47,509 bases of DNA, taken from NCBI GenBank assembly GCA_026706665.1, contig JAPOYI010000236.1, positions 1-47,509 of the forward strand, read 5' to 3'. The notes under the pieces are model-generated. The model did not search any database. It saw nothing but the letters and a program-made list of their open reading frames with translations, and had not been told where the DNA came from. Position 1 is the first letter of the stretch, and the number at the start of each line of letters is the position of its first letter. Positions 32,009-40,928 of the stretch are shown in pieces. Both the position numbers and the translations under genes were made by a program. Source of the DNA: Gammaproteobacteria bacterium. GTDB lineage: Bacteria > Pseudomonadota > Gammaproteobacteria > Pseudomonadales > Azotimanducaceae.

Positions 32009-33009
32009 TCAAGCTCTCGTCCCTCGGCGACATCGTTCATACGCTGCCAGCAGTTGAAGATGCCACCCGCCGGGGCATGACCTTTGACTGGGTGGTGGAA
32101 GAGGACTTCGCGGCGGTACCGGCGATGCATCGCGGCGTGCGCGACGTGATTCATGCGGCCCTGCGCCGGTGGCGGAAGCCGGGGGAGGGCCGGTTCCGCG
32201 AGATCCGCGAGTTCGGACGTGAACTGCGCCGAAGGAGCTACGATCTCGTCATCGATGCCCAGGGCCTGATCAAGAGCGCCCTGATCGTTTCCTGTTCTCG
32301 CAGCCGTGTTCGCGCCGGATACGACAGGATGAGCGCACGCGAACCCGCCGCAGCGCTCTTCTATTCGCGCCGCGAGGCCGTCGCGACGAAAGACTGCCAC
32401 GCGATCGAGCGCATCCGCCGGCTCTTCGCCGCAGCGATCGGCTACGACCTGCCAACGAACGATCCGGCGTTCGGACTGAATACTGATGGAGAGACCGAGC
32501 CCTATTGCGTGCTGCTTCACGGCACGACCTGGGAATCCAAGCACTGGCCGGAGGCGTTCTGGACCCACATCGCCCAACGTGCATCGCGGGCCGGCCTGAC
32601 GCCGGTCCTGCCATGGCTTTCCGACGCAGAGCGGCGGCGCGCGGAAAACGTCGCCCATCGGGTCGATGGCGCCCGTGCCGTCGGATCCATGCCGCTCGAC
32701 GGCGTGGCCGACCTGCTGGCCCGGGCCAGCGCGGTCGTCGGCGTCGACACCGGGCTCTCGCACCTGAGCGCCGCGCTGGGCCGCCCGACGGTGGGCCTGT
32801 TCGGACCGACGGACGCGAGGCTGACGGGATGCGTGGGCAGCCGCGCCCGGAACATGCAGGGGGACATCGAATGCGCGCCATGCCTTTCGCGGCATTGCCG
32901 CTATCGCGGCCAAGCGCTGCGCTGGCAGGGCGAGACGGTTGAACCCGCCTGTTTCGCGCGCCTCGACCCGGACCGGGTCTGGACGCAGGTCTCGGAACTG
33001 CTCGCGTGA
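31993..33009 (+). CDS. waaC: LPS heptosyltransferase I WaaC
   Basis: Adds the first heptose to Kdo of the inner core. 338 residues from a GTG at 31993 inside the waaF 3' end. VHVLLVKLSSLGDIVHTLPA is the classic WaaC start, DLVIDAQGLIKSALI follows, and LLHGTTWESKHWP and VGVDTGLSHLSAALGRPTVG bind ADP-heptose. Length is near the family's 320-330. The stop overlaps the GTG of the next gene (GTGA), so synthesis of the core enzymes is tightly coupled. Confidence 0.95.
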   Translation: MHVLLVKLSSLGDIVHTLPAVEDATRRGMTFDWVVEEDFAAVPAMHRGVRDVIHAALRRWRKPGEGRFREIREFGRELRRRSYDLVIDAQGLIKSALIVSCSRSRVRAGYDRMSAREPAAALFYSRREAVATKDCHAIERIRRLFAAAIGYDLPTNDPAFGLNTDGETEPYCVLLHGTTWESKHWPEAFWTHIAQRASRAGLTPVLPWLSDAERRRAENVAHRVDGARAVGSMPLDGVADLLARASAVVGVDTGLSHLSAALGRPTVGLFGPTDARLTGCVGSRARNMQGDIECAPCLSRHCRYRGQALRWQGETVEPACFARLDPDRVWTQVSELLA

Positions 33010-35669
33010 AACTCGCATTCTGCATCTTCAGGGTCTTTCCGCACGGTGGGCTTTCCCGCGACTTCATGAAAATCGCAACGGCCTGCGCGGACCGCGGCCA
33101 TGACGTGCGGGCGTACGCGCACCGATGGGAGACAACGACCCCCAAAGGCTGCATAGACATGGTAGCCGTGCCGACGAAGGGCGCGACCCATGCTTCACGC
33201 AACCGGCAGTTCGCGAAGTGGGTGCAGGAAGACCTGGAACGGCGCCCGGTGGATCTCGTCGTCGGCTTCAACAAGATGCCCGGACTCGATGTGTATTTCG
33301 CCGGCGACTCCTGTTTCGAAGAGAAGTTGCAGATGCAGCGGCACTGGGTGTGCCAGCTCCTGCCCCGGTATCGGCACTTCGCCGATTTCGAGCGGGCGGT
33401 ATTCGGCGACGAGCGGCAGGTCAACATCCTCACCATCGCTCCCGCGCAGAAGACCGCCTACCAGCGCCACTACGGCACGGTGGAAACGCGTTTCTTCCCG
33501 CTGCCCCCCAACCTCGACATCGAGCAACTGAAGGGGACCGTGGACTTCGACGCCCGGCATTGGTTGCGTCGCGAGTTCGAGCTCTCCGAGGACGATCTCG
33601 CGGTGCTGCTTGTCGGATCCGGTTTCGTCACCAAGGGCCTCGATCGATTGATCGCCGCCGCGGCGGCGCTGCCCGACGCGCTCAGGCGACGCGCCCACCT
33701 CTTCGTCCTGGGCGAAGACAGGCAACGCCGCTTCGAACGCCTCGCATCGCGGTTGGCGGTCGCCGACAGGGTTCACTTTCTCGGCGGGCGCGACGACGTG
33801 CCCCGATTCCTGCATGGCGCCGACGCCCTGGCGCTGCCCGCATACGATGAAGCCGGGGGCATGGCAATTCTCGAAGCCATCGCCGCGGGGCTGCCGGTGC
33901 TCGCGACTGATACCTGCGGTCACGCGTCTCACATATTGCGGGCGAGCGCCGGCATCGTCTCCGAATCCCCCTTCGACCAGTCCCGTTTCAACGACGAACT
34001 GGCGGAGATCCTGACCTCGCCGAAGCGGCCTGAATGGCGCGAGAACGGCCGGCGCTACGCGGCCAGCGGGGCGCTTTCCGGAGGCGTCCGAACGGCTTGC
34101 GACCTGATCGAGCGCTTCGGCAAAGGCGAGACAAAACCCGTGGTAGCGCTCTGTCTGCACCGCCTGACCCCGATCGAGCCGGCATCCCGCAACTGCACGC
34201 AGATCGCTGAAGCTTGCCGGGCCGCCGGTTACCACCCGCGCATATACGCCATGGAACGTGATGACATTCCAGAGGGCACGGAGGTGATCGTGGCGCCCGT
34301 GGCGTCCAGGACCGAATACGGACGCGTGGAACGTTTCGAGCGCTGGGTCCAGCACCATTTGCAGCGCAACCCCGCGCACTGCGTCGTGGGTTTCAACAAG
34401 ATGCCCGGGCTCGATCTCTACATCGTCACCGAGCCGCCGGCGCAACGGGAGATCGAGGGTGCGCGCGCGAACCTCGGCACCTCCGATCCCATCAGGCTGC
34501 GCGACGTCTTTCCCGTCGCCAGCACCGCCCGCGCCAGGCAGATGCTCGCGTCGGAGAGCGCGGTTTTCTACGGCAGGACAAAGGTCCTGGTGACCAGTTC
34601 CGACCAGCGTGAGGACTACGCCGACTACTATCCCGTGGAGTCGCGTATCGACAAGGATTCGCGCAACGGCGATCCGGACTCGGTGGTCGGATTCATAAGG
34701 CAGGTCGTGGACGCGCGCGTATCTGCGGGCCGCCCGGACCTGTCGACCCCGTGGGCACCGCCGAGGGGCATTGGGTGGACGCGCGCATCCGATACCTACC
34801 TGAGGGATGACCTCGGCACCGCCTGGGATGGCCAGGATCCGTTCGAGGTGGTGCAGGCGCTTCGAGGCGAAACCTATCGCATCGTCAAGAATCGCCGCAC
34901 GCTGCGTTTCGTTGAAGGCGGCGCCGCGTATTTCGCCAAGGTGCACGACGCCGTCGGGTGGGGCGAAATCCTGAAAGAGCTATGCAACCTGAAGCTCCCG
35001 GCCATGGGTGCGAGGAACGAGTACGCCGCGTGCCGATATCTCGAGGAGCGCGGCGTCAAGGCTCCCCGGGTCGCCGCATTCGGCCAGCGCGGCCTGAACC
35101 CGGCGCGCGCGCGTTCGTTCGTGGTCTGCGATGCCCTCGACGGCTACGCCAGCCTGGAAGACATCACCGCCGAATGGTCCAGGGAACCACCGGCGCCCCC
35201 CTTGCGGCGGCGCCTTGTCCATGCGGTCGCCGACCTCGCGCGTTCCCTGCACGTGGCGGGCGTAAACCATCGCGACTTCTACCTCTGTCACATCTGGACG
35301 CACGAGGCCGCGCTTGCTCAGGGCGAAGTGGAACTCGCCATCATCGACCTGCACCGGGCACAAATCCGTCCCCGCGTGCCGCGCCGATGGGTCCTGCGCG
35401 ACCTGGCGGCGCTGATGTTCTCCGTTGCCCACCTGGGTCTCTCCCGGAACGACTACCTGCGATTCCTCGCGCGTTACACGGGCAGGCCACTACGCAAGGT
35501 GCTGAGCGAAGACGCCGCCCTGCTCCACCGTGTCCGCCGCCGGGCCGACCGGCTGCTCACGGAGAGTCGCACCAGGCAGATCGTCGAACCGCACGAGAAG
35601 CCGGCAACTGCGGCGCGGGAGGCAACTCGGCAAACCTCTGCGGCGCCATCCTCTGAAATTACAACTTGA
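33006..35669 (+). CDS. Fused LPS core glycosyltransferase WaaG - degenerate WaaG-N copy - heptose kinase WaaP
   Basis: One open frame of 887 residues. (1) Residues 1-375: a full WaaG-like GT4 enzyme (KLAFCIFRVFPHGGLSRDFM, FNKMPGLD at 88-95, GSGFVTKGLDRLI, and the GT4 EX7E acids Glu282/Glu290). (2) 379-560: a second, weaker copy of the WaaG N-terminal half; it repeats VVGFNKMPGLD at 460-470 but has no donor-binding half. (3) 588-870: a WaaP-type sugar kinase with NHRDFYLCHI (catalytic Asp757) and IIDLHRAQIR (Asp781). WaaG adds glucose to heptose II and WaaP phosphorylates heptose I; they are separate genes in E. coli and Pseudomonas. No frameshift is needed to join them. It is coupled to waaC by GTGA. 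Confidence 0.9.
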   Translation: MKLAFCIFRVFPHGGLSRDFMKIATACADRGHDVRAYAHRWETTTPKGCIDMVAVPTKGATHASRNRQFAKWVQEDLERRPVDLVVGFNKMPGLDVYFAGDSCFEEKLQMQRHWVCQLLPRYRHFADFERAVFGDERQVNILTIAPAQKTAYQRHYGTVETRFFPLPPNLDIEQLKGTVDFDARHWLRREFELSEDDLAVLLVGSGFVTKGLDRLIAAAAALPDALRRRAHLFVLGEDRQRRFERLASRLAVADRVHFLGGRDDVPRFLHGADALALPAYDEAGGMAILEAIAAGLPVLATDTCGHASHILRASAGIVSESPFDQSRFNDELAEILTSPKRPEWRENGRRYAASGALSGGVRTACDLIERFGKGETKPVVALCLHRLTPIEPASRNCTQIAEACRAAGYHPRIYAMERDDIPEGTEVIVAPVASRTEYGRVERFERWVQHHLQRNPAHCVVGFNKMPGLDLYIVTEPPAQREIEGARANLGTSDPIRLRDVFPVASTARARQMLASESAVFYGRTKVLVTSSDQREDYADYYPVESRIDKDSRNGDPDSVVGFIRQVVDARVSAGRPDLSTPWAPPRGIGWTRASDTYLRDDLGTAWDGQDPFEVVQALRGETYRIVKNRRTLRFVEGGAAYFAKVHDAVGWGEILKELCNLKLPAMGARNEYAACRYLEERGVKAPRVAAFGQRGLNPARARSFVVCDALDGYASLEDITAEWSREPPAPPLRRRLVHAVADLARSLHVAGVNHRDFYLCHIWTHEAALAQGEVELAIIDLHRAQIRPRVPRRWVLRDLAALMFSVAHLGLSRNDYLRFLARYTGRPLRKVLSEDAALLHRVRRRADRLLTESRTRQIVEPHEKPATAAREATRQTSAAPSSEITT

Positions 35670-35687
35670 TTAATATAATATACAAGT
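35664..35687 (+). promoter_or_regulatory. hicBA promoter and inverted repeat
   Basis: A consensus TATAAT at 35674-35679 lies inside ACTTG (35664-35668) and CAAGT (35683-35687), inverted arms 14 bp apart. It is 21 bp before the hicB ATG in a markedly AT-rich patch between GC-rich genes. An antitoxin bound at the arms would cover the -10 box. No convincing -35 box is visible. Confidence 0.5.
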
Positions 35688-35700
35688 GTAAGTTTGGCGC

Positions 35701-36255
35701 ATGTCCATTCACGACGAGATTCTGGCCGCCGCACGGCGGATATGCGCCGCCCGCGGAGAGTGGACGTTTGCTCCCGCCGAGATAGTCGCGGCGCTGCCAC
35801 ACCTGAACGCGCGCTCCGTGCGCACCCACATCACCAGCCGTTGTTGCGTAAACGCACCCGCGAATCATCCGCACCGGTTGCCGTACTTCTTTCGCACGGC
35901 CAGGGGCACCTACGAAATCTGTCCGCCGTTTCGCGACGCTCCGACGGTCGATCCAGCCTCCGGGCAAGCAGCATCCGGCGAGCATCAAATCGAAGAGTCG
36001 GCAGCAGATTACGTCACCAGCCGCCCCGCCGAGCGAACATCCATTCACGCAGTGGTATTCGAGAGCGAACGGCAATACGTCGCCGAATGCCTGGAAGTCG
36101 GTGTGGTCACGCAGGGCCGATCGCTCGACGAGACGCTCGCGAACCTCCACGAGGCGCTGGCGCTTTACCTGGATGGCGAAGACATGGCCGGGCTCGGTCT
36201 TTCGCCGTCTCCGCGCCTGGTTCTCAACTTCGAGACCACGGCGTTAGGCCCTTGA
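35701..36255 (+). CDS. HicB-type antitoxin with an N-terminal winged-helix-like domain
   Basis: 184 residues in two parts. Residues 1-80 (SIHDEILAAARRICAARGEW, then APAEIVAALPHLNARSVRTH and FFRTARGTYEI) resemble a small winged-helix module of the DUF7669 kind found with restriction-type proteins. After a polar linker, residues 113-160 (IHAVVFESERQYVAECLEVG, TQGRSLDETLANLHEALALY) form the HicB fold with its degenerate RNase-H look. Ordinary HicB ends in an RHH or HTH DNA-binding tail; here the DNA-binding part would be at the front. The stop overlaps the hicA TTG start. Confidence 0.78.
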   Translation: MSIHDEILAAARRICAARGEWTFAPAEIVAALPHLNARSVRTHITSRCCVNAPANHPHRLPYFFRTARGTYEICPPFRDAPTVDPASGQAASGEHQIEESAADYVTSRPAERTSIHAVVFESERQYVAECLEVGVVTQGRSLDETLANLHEALALYLDGEDMAGLGLSPSPRLVLNFETTALGP

Positions 36256-36497
36256 CCCGGCTGCGGCGCCCTGGACCGCGCGAGGTTCTGCGTTCTCTTC
36301 GCAGGTTCGGCTTCGAGGTGACCTCAATTCGAGGGAGTCACGCCAAGCTTGTCAGGACCCTGCGGTCCGGCGGGAGACCGGTCCTGGTCATTCCCCTCCA
36401 CAAGAACCTGGCAAGCGGTACCGTCCGCGCCATCTACAGGCAGGGCATCCGCTTCGTTTCCGAAGCGGAGCGTCGCCGGGGCTCCTTCCTCGACTAG
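36252..36497 (+). CDS. hicA: HicA-type mRNA interferase toxin
   Basis: 81 residues from a TTG overlapping the hicB stop (TTGA). GPREVLRSLRRFGFEVTSIR then GSHAKLVR with the catalytic histidine (His30) is the dsRBD-like HicA fold; the end RVIPLHKNLASGTVRAIYRQ-like (VLVIPLHKNLASGTVRAIYR) is standard. It cleaves mRNA or tmRNA in known systems. The order antitoxin-then-toxin is the reverse of the common hicA-hicB order but is known in some loci. Confidence 0.85.
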   Translation: MTRLRRPGPREVLRSLRRFGFEVTSIRGSHAKLVRTLRSGGRPVLVIPLHKNLASGTVRAIYRQGIRFVSEAERRRGSFLD

Positions 36498-36506
36498 CGG
36501 CCCCGC

Positions 36507-37592
36507 TCAACCCCTCGACGGCAGCGCGACGGTTGCGCGCGCAAAGGCGCTGGCCGTGCCCGACTGGTTCTGAACGCGCACGTCGAGGTCCACCAGGTGC
36601 TCGTCGCCCTGGACATACTTGCTCGCGACGGTCCCGTAGAGCGTGTTGGTGTCGCCGACGACGTTGGGATGGCGAACCTGGGTGACCATCTTCCTGAACG
36701 TTCCGTCGTCTCCCATCCAGTCCGTGCACATCTGCACCAGCCAGCACACCCGCTGCGGCCCGAAGTCGAACTGGCCCGGCATGCTGCGCTTGCGCTTGGC
36801 GTGCTCCGCGTCAAAGCGTCCACCCCCGCCCAGGTCCTTCGAACCCGCGGATTCCAGCGCGGCGCGCGTGGAGCGACGCGTACCAAGCACGCCGTGGGTG
36901 AACAGGAAGAGTTCGGTGACGCCGTAGGTGCCTTTCTTCAATGGCGGCATCTCGTCACCCTCGGCGACATCCTCCCAGTAGCGCGGCTCGGCACCGCGTC
37001 TCTCGACTTCCCACACCAGCGCGTCGGCCGGCTCCTCCTCGACACCGCTCTTGTTCTCCCGGTCGTACGTGATGGTCTGATCGCCCCCGCCGAGAATCTT
37101 GTAACGCGCCATCAACGTTCTCTTGGTAGCCACGACCTCGTGGCGCTGATTGGTGTATGTCACGAGCCCCGTGCAGATGCAGAACGGACCGATTCGCCCG
37201 CTCTCCTTGCGCACGACGGGACCTACCTGCTCCCGGCAGGTGATCGTGTCTCCGAGCCAGATCGGGCGGTATATCTCGAGTTCGCCGCCCGCATAGTTCA
37301 TGGCGAAGTCCCGCGTGCGCGAGGAATCGATGTTCCCCTGGATCGCCGCGCCGACGCCGAGACTGGAGCTATAGACGAAACTCGGCATCGCGGTGACCAT
37401 GCCGAAACGGCTCCTGGCCGCGTATTCCGGATCGCGCCACAACGGGTTCATGTCGCCGATCCCGTCGCCGGCGCGCGAAATGTTGTCAAGGGTCGCCTGC
37501 TTCGATGCGCGGCCCGGCAGTGCTACGCCCGCACCTTTTCTGTACTCCTCCTCGAACTCGTCTATGGTCGTGATGGGCGCCGTGTCCGCCAT
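36507..37592 (-). CDS. MaoC-like / FAS1-type hydroxyacyl dehydratase, paralogue 1
   Basis: 361 residues from the ATG at 37592 with AGGAGG in front. It has two hot-dog halves: an N-terminal TIDEFEEEYRKGAGVALPG, GIGDMNPLWRDPEYA and SRFGMVTAMPSFVYS, and a C-terminal HGVLGTRRSTRAALES, RVCWLVQMCTDWMGDDGTFR and PNVVGDTNTLYGTV. The family hydrates or dehydrates acyl-CoA-like thioesters. The paralogue at 43755-44876 shares most of these blocks (for example RRGAEPRYWEDVAEGDE). Both lie near oxidoreductase genes, suggesting breakdown of a lipid- or sterol-like compound. Convergent with hicA, 9 bp apart. Confidence 0.85.
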   Translation of the reverse strand: MADTAPITTIDEFEEEYRKGAGVALPGRASKQATLDNISRAGDGIGDMNPLWRDPEYAARSRFGMVTAMPSFVYSSSLGVGAAIQGNIDSSRTRDFAMNYAGGELEIYRPIWLGDTITCREQVGPVVRKESGRIGPFCICTGLVTYTNQRHEVVATKRTLMARYKILGGGDQTITYDRENKSGVEEEPADALVWEVERRGAEPRYWEDVAEGDEMPPLKKGTYGVTELFLFTHGVLGTRRSTRAALESAGSKDLGGGGRFDAEHAKRKRSMPGQFDFGPQRVCWLVQMCTDWMGDDGTFRKMVTQVRHPNVVGDTNTLYGTVASKYVQGDEHLVDLDVRVQNQSGTASAFARATVALPSRG

Positions 37593-37976
37593 GTGTTTCC
37601 TCCTTCGTTGTGCTGTTCGCGCGTATAGCCTATCAGCCCGCCGTCTTTCCGGACGAGTGTGGCGTGACCTGCGCGGACGCCGGCACCGCGGCGCGAACTC
37701 ACCGTCATTCTGAAGAAGCCTGCCGGCCAGTCCCGCAAGGCGGCGAATCCACCCGGTCGAACATCTCCAGGGCGCAGACCCGCACGTCTGACGAGCCTTC
37801 CAGGGTCCTCGAAAGAGCGGGAGTCGCGGGCATCGAAATCCGCTGTCGCGTCGAAACCGGACAAGACCGCATTGGCAAGCCCGATGGACATTCCGGACCG
37901 CGGCATTTGTCAGCGGCAACCCGCCGCCGATAGCCTATGCAGCCGAACCGGGATTCGACCCGATGGAACGCCGTTA
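37593..37976. other. 384-bp stretch without a supported gene
   Basis: Holds the ribosome-binding site of the minus-strand dehydratase gene at its left edge (AGGAGG on that strand). Open frames exist on both strands but none resembles a protein family or has a good start site. No hairpin or repeat was recognised. Confidence 0.5.
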
Positions 37977-38501
37977 ATGAGCTCTCGGAAACCAGGTCCC
38001 CCACCGGCTCGGGACCCCTCGGCAGCGTGGGTCAACAGACCCGAACCGGGCCAGTTGCCGTCTAGGGTCACACACCGAACCTTCCATTCAGACATCCATC
38101 AGGCCGATGTGGGGTACTGCATGTACCTGCCGCCCGGCTACGATCCCGGCGCCGACAGGCGTTACCCGGTCATCTACAACCTGCACGGTGCGGACGGCAA
38201 CGAACTGCACGGTTTCCTCGAGGCGCGGGTACTGGACGCCGGCATCCGCGACGGGCGCTGGCCCGCGATGATCATGGTCATGCCCAACGGCGGCATCCAG
38301 CTATGGTGCGGGACACGGGACGCCGGTCACCTGCCGACGGTCCGCGACTTCCACCAGGCGTTGCTGGCGGCGGGCGTGGACCACACCTACATGGAGATCG
38401 AGGGGCGGGGACACAACAAGAACCAGATGATCGACATGTACCGTGACGTGTGGTTCAACTTTCATGTTGAATCCCTAAGGCGAGCGAGGCAGCGGGCGTA
38501 G
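37977..38501 (+). pseudogene. Esterase D-like alpha/beta hydrolase with internal deletion
   Basis: 174 residues from the ATG at 37977, where the family usually has about 260-300. The first half, VGYCMYLPPGYDPGADRRYP VIYNLHGADG and MIMVMPNGG, is the esterase/feruloyl-esterase start with the oxyanion region. The text then jumps to IQLWCGTRDAGHLPTVRDFH and YMEIEGRGHNKNQM, the C-terminal acid and histidine part. The whole middle, including the GxSxGG nucleophile elbow, is gone without loss of frame. It is likely inactive as a hydrolase. It precedes the sulfatase gene by 35 bp. Confidence 0.72.
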
Positions 38502-38536
38502 ATTCGCCCGATCCGGGAAAGAAAGGAGCATCGAAC

Positions 38537-40777
38537 ATGGCATCAAGGGAGACCTTCCGCGGCAGGATCGGCGTCACCTACGAGGATTCGCAGCCGGACC
38601 TTCTTCCAACCGTCTCGCCGGGGGACGTTCCCAACGTCCTCCTGATCCTCCTCGACGACACCGGGTTCGGCAACCTGGGCTGTTACGGCTCGACTATCGA
38701 GACCCCGAACATGGACGCCCTCGCGGCCAACGGACTTCGCTACAACAACTTCCATGTGACGCCGCTCTGCTCCCCCACGCGGGCATGCGTGCTCACGGGC
38801 CGCAACCATCATGCGGTCGGCATCTCCACCATCACCGCGCAAGGCGATGCCGGCTTTCCCAACCTGCGTGGCCGGATCAGCCCTCACGCCGCGACCCTTG
38901 CGGAGATGCTCAGCGAAGCGGGTTTCGCCACCTTCGCCCTCGGCAAGTGGCACCTCAATCCCAACGCCCATGGTTCCGCCGCCGGACCGCACGACGAGTG
39001 GCCGTTGCAGCGGGGCTTCGATCGGTTCTACGGGTTCCTGTCGGGCGCGACCCCCCAGTTCGATCCGGACCTGACCTACGACAATCACCCCGCGACCCCT
39101 CCCAGGACTCCTGAAGAGGGGTACCACCTCACCGAGGACCTCGTCGATCATGCCATCGAGTTCGTCAACGACCTCAAGGGCATCCGACCGGAGACGCCCT
39201 TTTTCATGTACTTCGCGACCGGCGCCATGCATTACCCGCACCAGGCGCCGAAGGCGTACATCGACAAGTACCGCGGACGTTTTGACGAAGGGTGGGACGT
39301 ACTGCGGAAGCGCTACTTCGAGCGGCAGATCGAGCTTGGCATCATTCCCCCGGGCACCCGCCTGCCGCCGAGCAATCCGGGAGTGCAGCCCTGGGATCGC
39401 TTGAGCGAGAACGAACGGAAGTTCGTGTGCCGGCTGCAGGAGGCATGGGCGGGGTTCCTCGAACACACCGATGTGCAGATCGGGCGCCTCCTCGACCATC
39501 TTCGTGCGGCGGGCCACCTGGACAACACCGTCGTGATACTCACCGCGGACAACGGCACCAGCCAGAACGGCGGACCGTACGGCGTAATGAACGCGGGCGC
39601 GAGTGCCCGGCGCAACGCGGCAAACGACGGACAGACCGTGGGGGCGAAACTCGACCGGCCCGAGCCCGAAGAGGACTTCGACGCGATACAGGAAAAGCTC
39701 GAAGACATCGGCGGTCCCCACAGCAACAGCGACATTCCCTGGGGCTGGTCGCAGGTCGGAAACACGCCGCTCCGGTGGTACAAGCAGGACACCCACGGCG
39801 GCGGCGTACGGGTGCCGATGATCATCCACTATCCGGCGGGCGTTAGAGACCCCGGGGGGGTCCGGAACCAGTTCCACTACGCCACCGACATCGCCCCGAC
39901 AATCCTCGAGATTCTCGATGTCGAACCACGGTCACACTACCGGGGCTACGACCAGATGCCGATTGCCGGAACAAGCCTTGCCTACACCTTGGGCGAGGCG
40001 GATTCCCGAACCCGAAAGCCGATTCAGCACTTCGAGATGATGGGCAACCGCAGCCTCTGGCACGACGGCTGGAAAGCCGTGACAAGGCACGAGATCGGGG
40101 ATGATTACAGCGACGACGACTGGGAGCTGTACCACCTCGATCAGGACTTTTCCGAGTACAACAACCTCGCGGGGGCAGAGCCCGAACGCCTGCAGAAGAT
40201 GATCGACATGTGGTGGGTGGAGGCGGGACGCCACGGCGTATTGCCCCTGGATGATCGCCTGTTCGGTCAACGCCCGACCCGGCCGGGCACTTACGCCTAT
40301 CGCTTCGTGCCACCCATGGGACGGGTTCCAAGGGCACAGTCACCCGCCATCGGACGGCGCAAGTGGTCGCTGACCGCGGACGTGGAAATCCTGGATGCGT
40401 CAACCGAAGGCGTCATCTACGTCCAGGGTTCGGCCCTGAACGGGCTCTCACTGTTCGTGCGCGATGCAACGCTCTGTCTCGCATACAAGGAGTTGGGTCA
40501 CCTGACCCTGGGCCGTTCCACGAGCACATTGCCCGAGGGACGCTTGCGCGTGGGCCTGGTGTTTGAACCGGGCGATGCGACCACGGGGAGGATCGCGCTC
40601 ATGGCGGAGGGCCAGGAAGTCGCTTCGATCCCCATTCCGGACGTTACGACAATAGGAAAGATGCGCGCGGTCCAGGTGGGTCGCGACCGGCATGCACCCA
40701 TCACCGACGCATACGAAGCACCGTTTGAGTTCACCGGGGTCATTCATTCGGTGGATGTGCGTATCGAACCCGGGTGA
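38537..40777 (+). CDS. Type I (formylglycine) sulfatase
   Basis: 746 residues. LLILLDDTGFGNLGCYGS supplies metal-binding Asp40/Asp41; LCSPTRACVLTGR holds the C-x-P-x-R signature whose Cys78 must be converted to formylglycine; FALGKWHL and LTADNGTSQNGGP give the active-site Lys/His and Asp/Asn. The long C-terminal part after about 600 (WSLTADVEILDASTEGVIYV...) is a beta-rich extension seen in large arylsulfatases of 750-790 residues. No signal peptide is visible, so it is probably cytosolic. A formylglycine-generating enzyme gene is not in the window. The substrate is unknown. Confidence 0.94.
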   Translation: MASRETFRGRIGVTYEDSQPDLLPTVSPGDVPNVLLILLDDTGFGNLGCYGSTIETPNMDALAANGLRYNNFHVTPLCSPTRACVLTGRNHHAVGISTITAQGDAGFPNLRGRISPHAATLAEMLSEAGFATFALGKWHLNPNAHGSAAGPHDEWPLQRGFDRFYGFLSGATPQFDPDLTYDNHPATPPRTPEEGYHLTEDLVDHAIEFVNDLKGIRPETPFFMYFATGAMHYPHQAPKAYIDKYRGRFDEGWDVLRKRYFERQIELGIIPPGTRLPPSNPGVQPWDRLSENERKFVCRLQEAWAGFLEHTDVQIGRLLDHLRAAGHLDNTVVILTADNGTSQNGGPYGVMNAGASARRNAANDGQTVGAKLDRPEPEEDFDAIQEKLEDIGGPHSNSDIPWGWSQVGNTPLRWYKQDTHGGGVRVPMIIHYPAGVRDPGGVRNQFHYATDIAPTILEILDVEPRSHYRGYDQMPIAGTSLAYTLGEADSRTRKPIQHFEMMGNRSLWHDGWKAVTRHEIGDDYSDDDWELYHLDQDFSEYNNLAGAEPERLQKMIDMWWVEAGRHGVLPLDDRLFGQRPTRPGTYAYRFVPPMGRVPRAQSPAIGRRKWSLTADVEILDASTEGVIYVQGSALNGLSLFVRDATLCLAYKELGHLTLGRSTSTLPEGRLRVGLVFEPGDATTGRIALMAEGQEVASIPIPDVTTIGKMRAVQVGRDRHAPITDAYEAPFEFTGVIHSVDVRIEPG

Positions 40778-40928
40778 ACGCGCTTCTGGCCGCGCCATGA
40801 GTCCTCGCTGTCGCGCGACTGGAGTTCCACACCGTTAAGGTTCATGCACGCGCAAATGCGTTGTGCGATGAGCCATCGCCTGGCTCGTCGTATGATGCGA
40901 CCTCCATCCGATCACTGGTCATGAATCC

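Noticed and set aside
37562-37933. Overlapping frames of 107 and 114 codons before the esterase remnant.
   Set aside because: Opposite-strand shadows of each other with no conserved pattern or ribosome-binding site.
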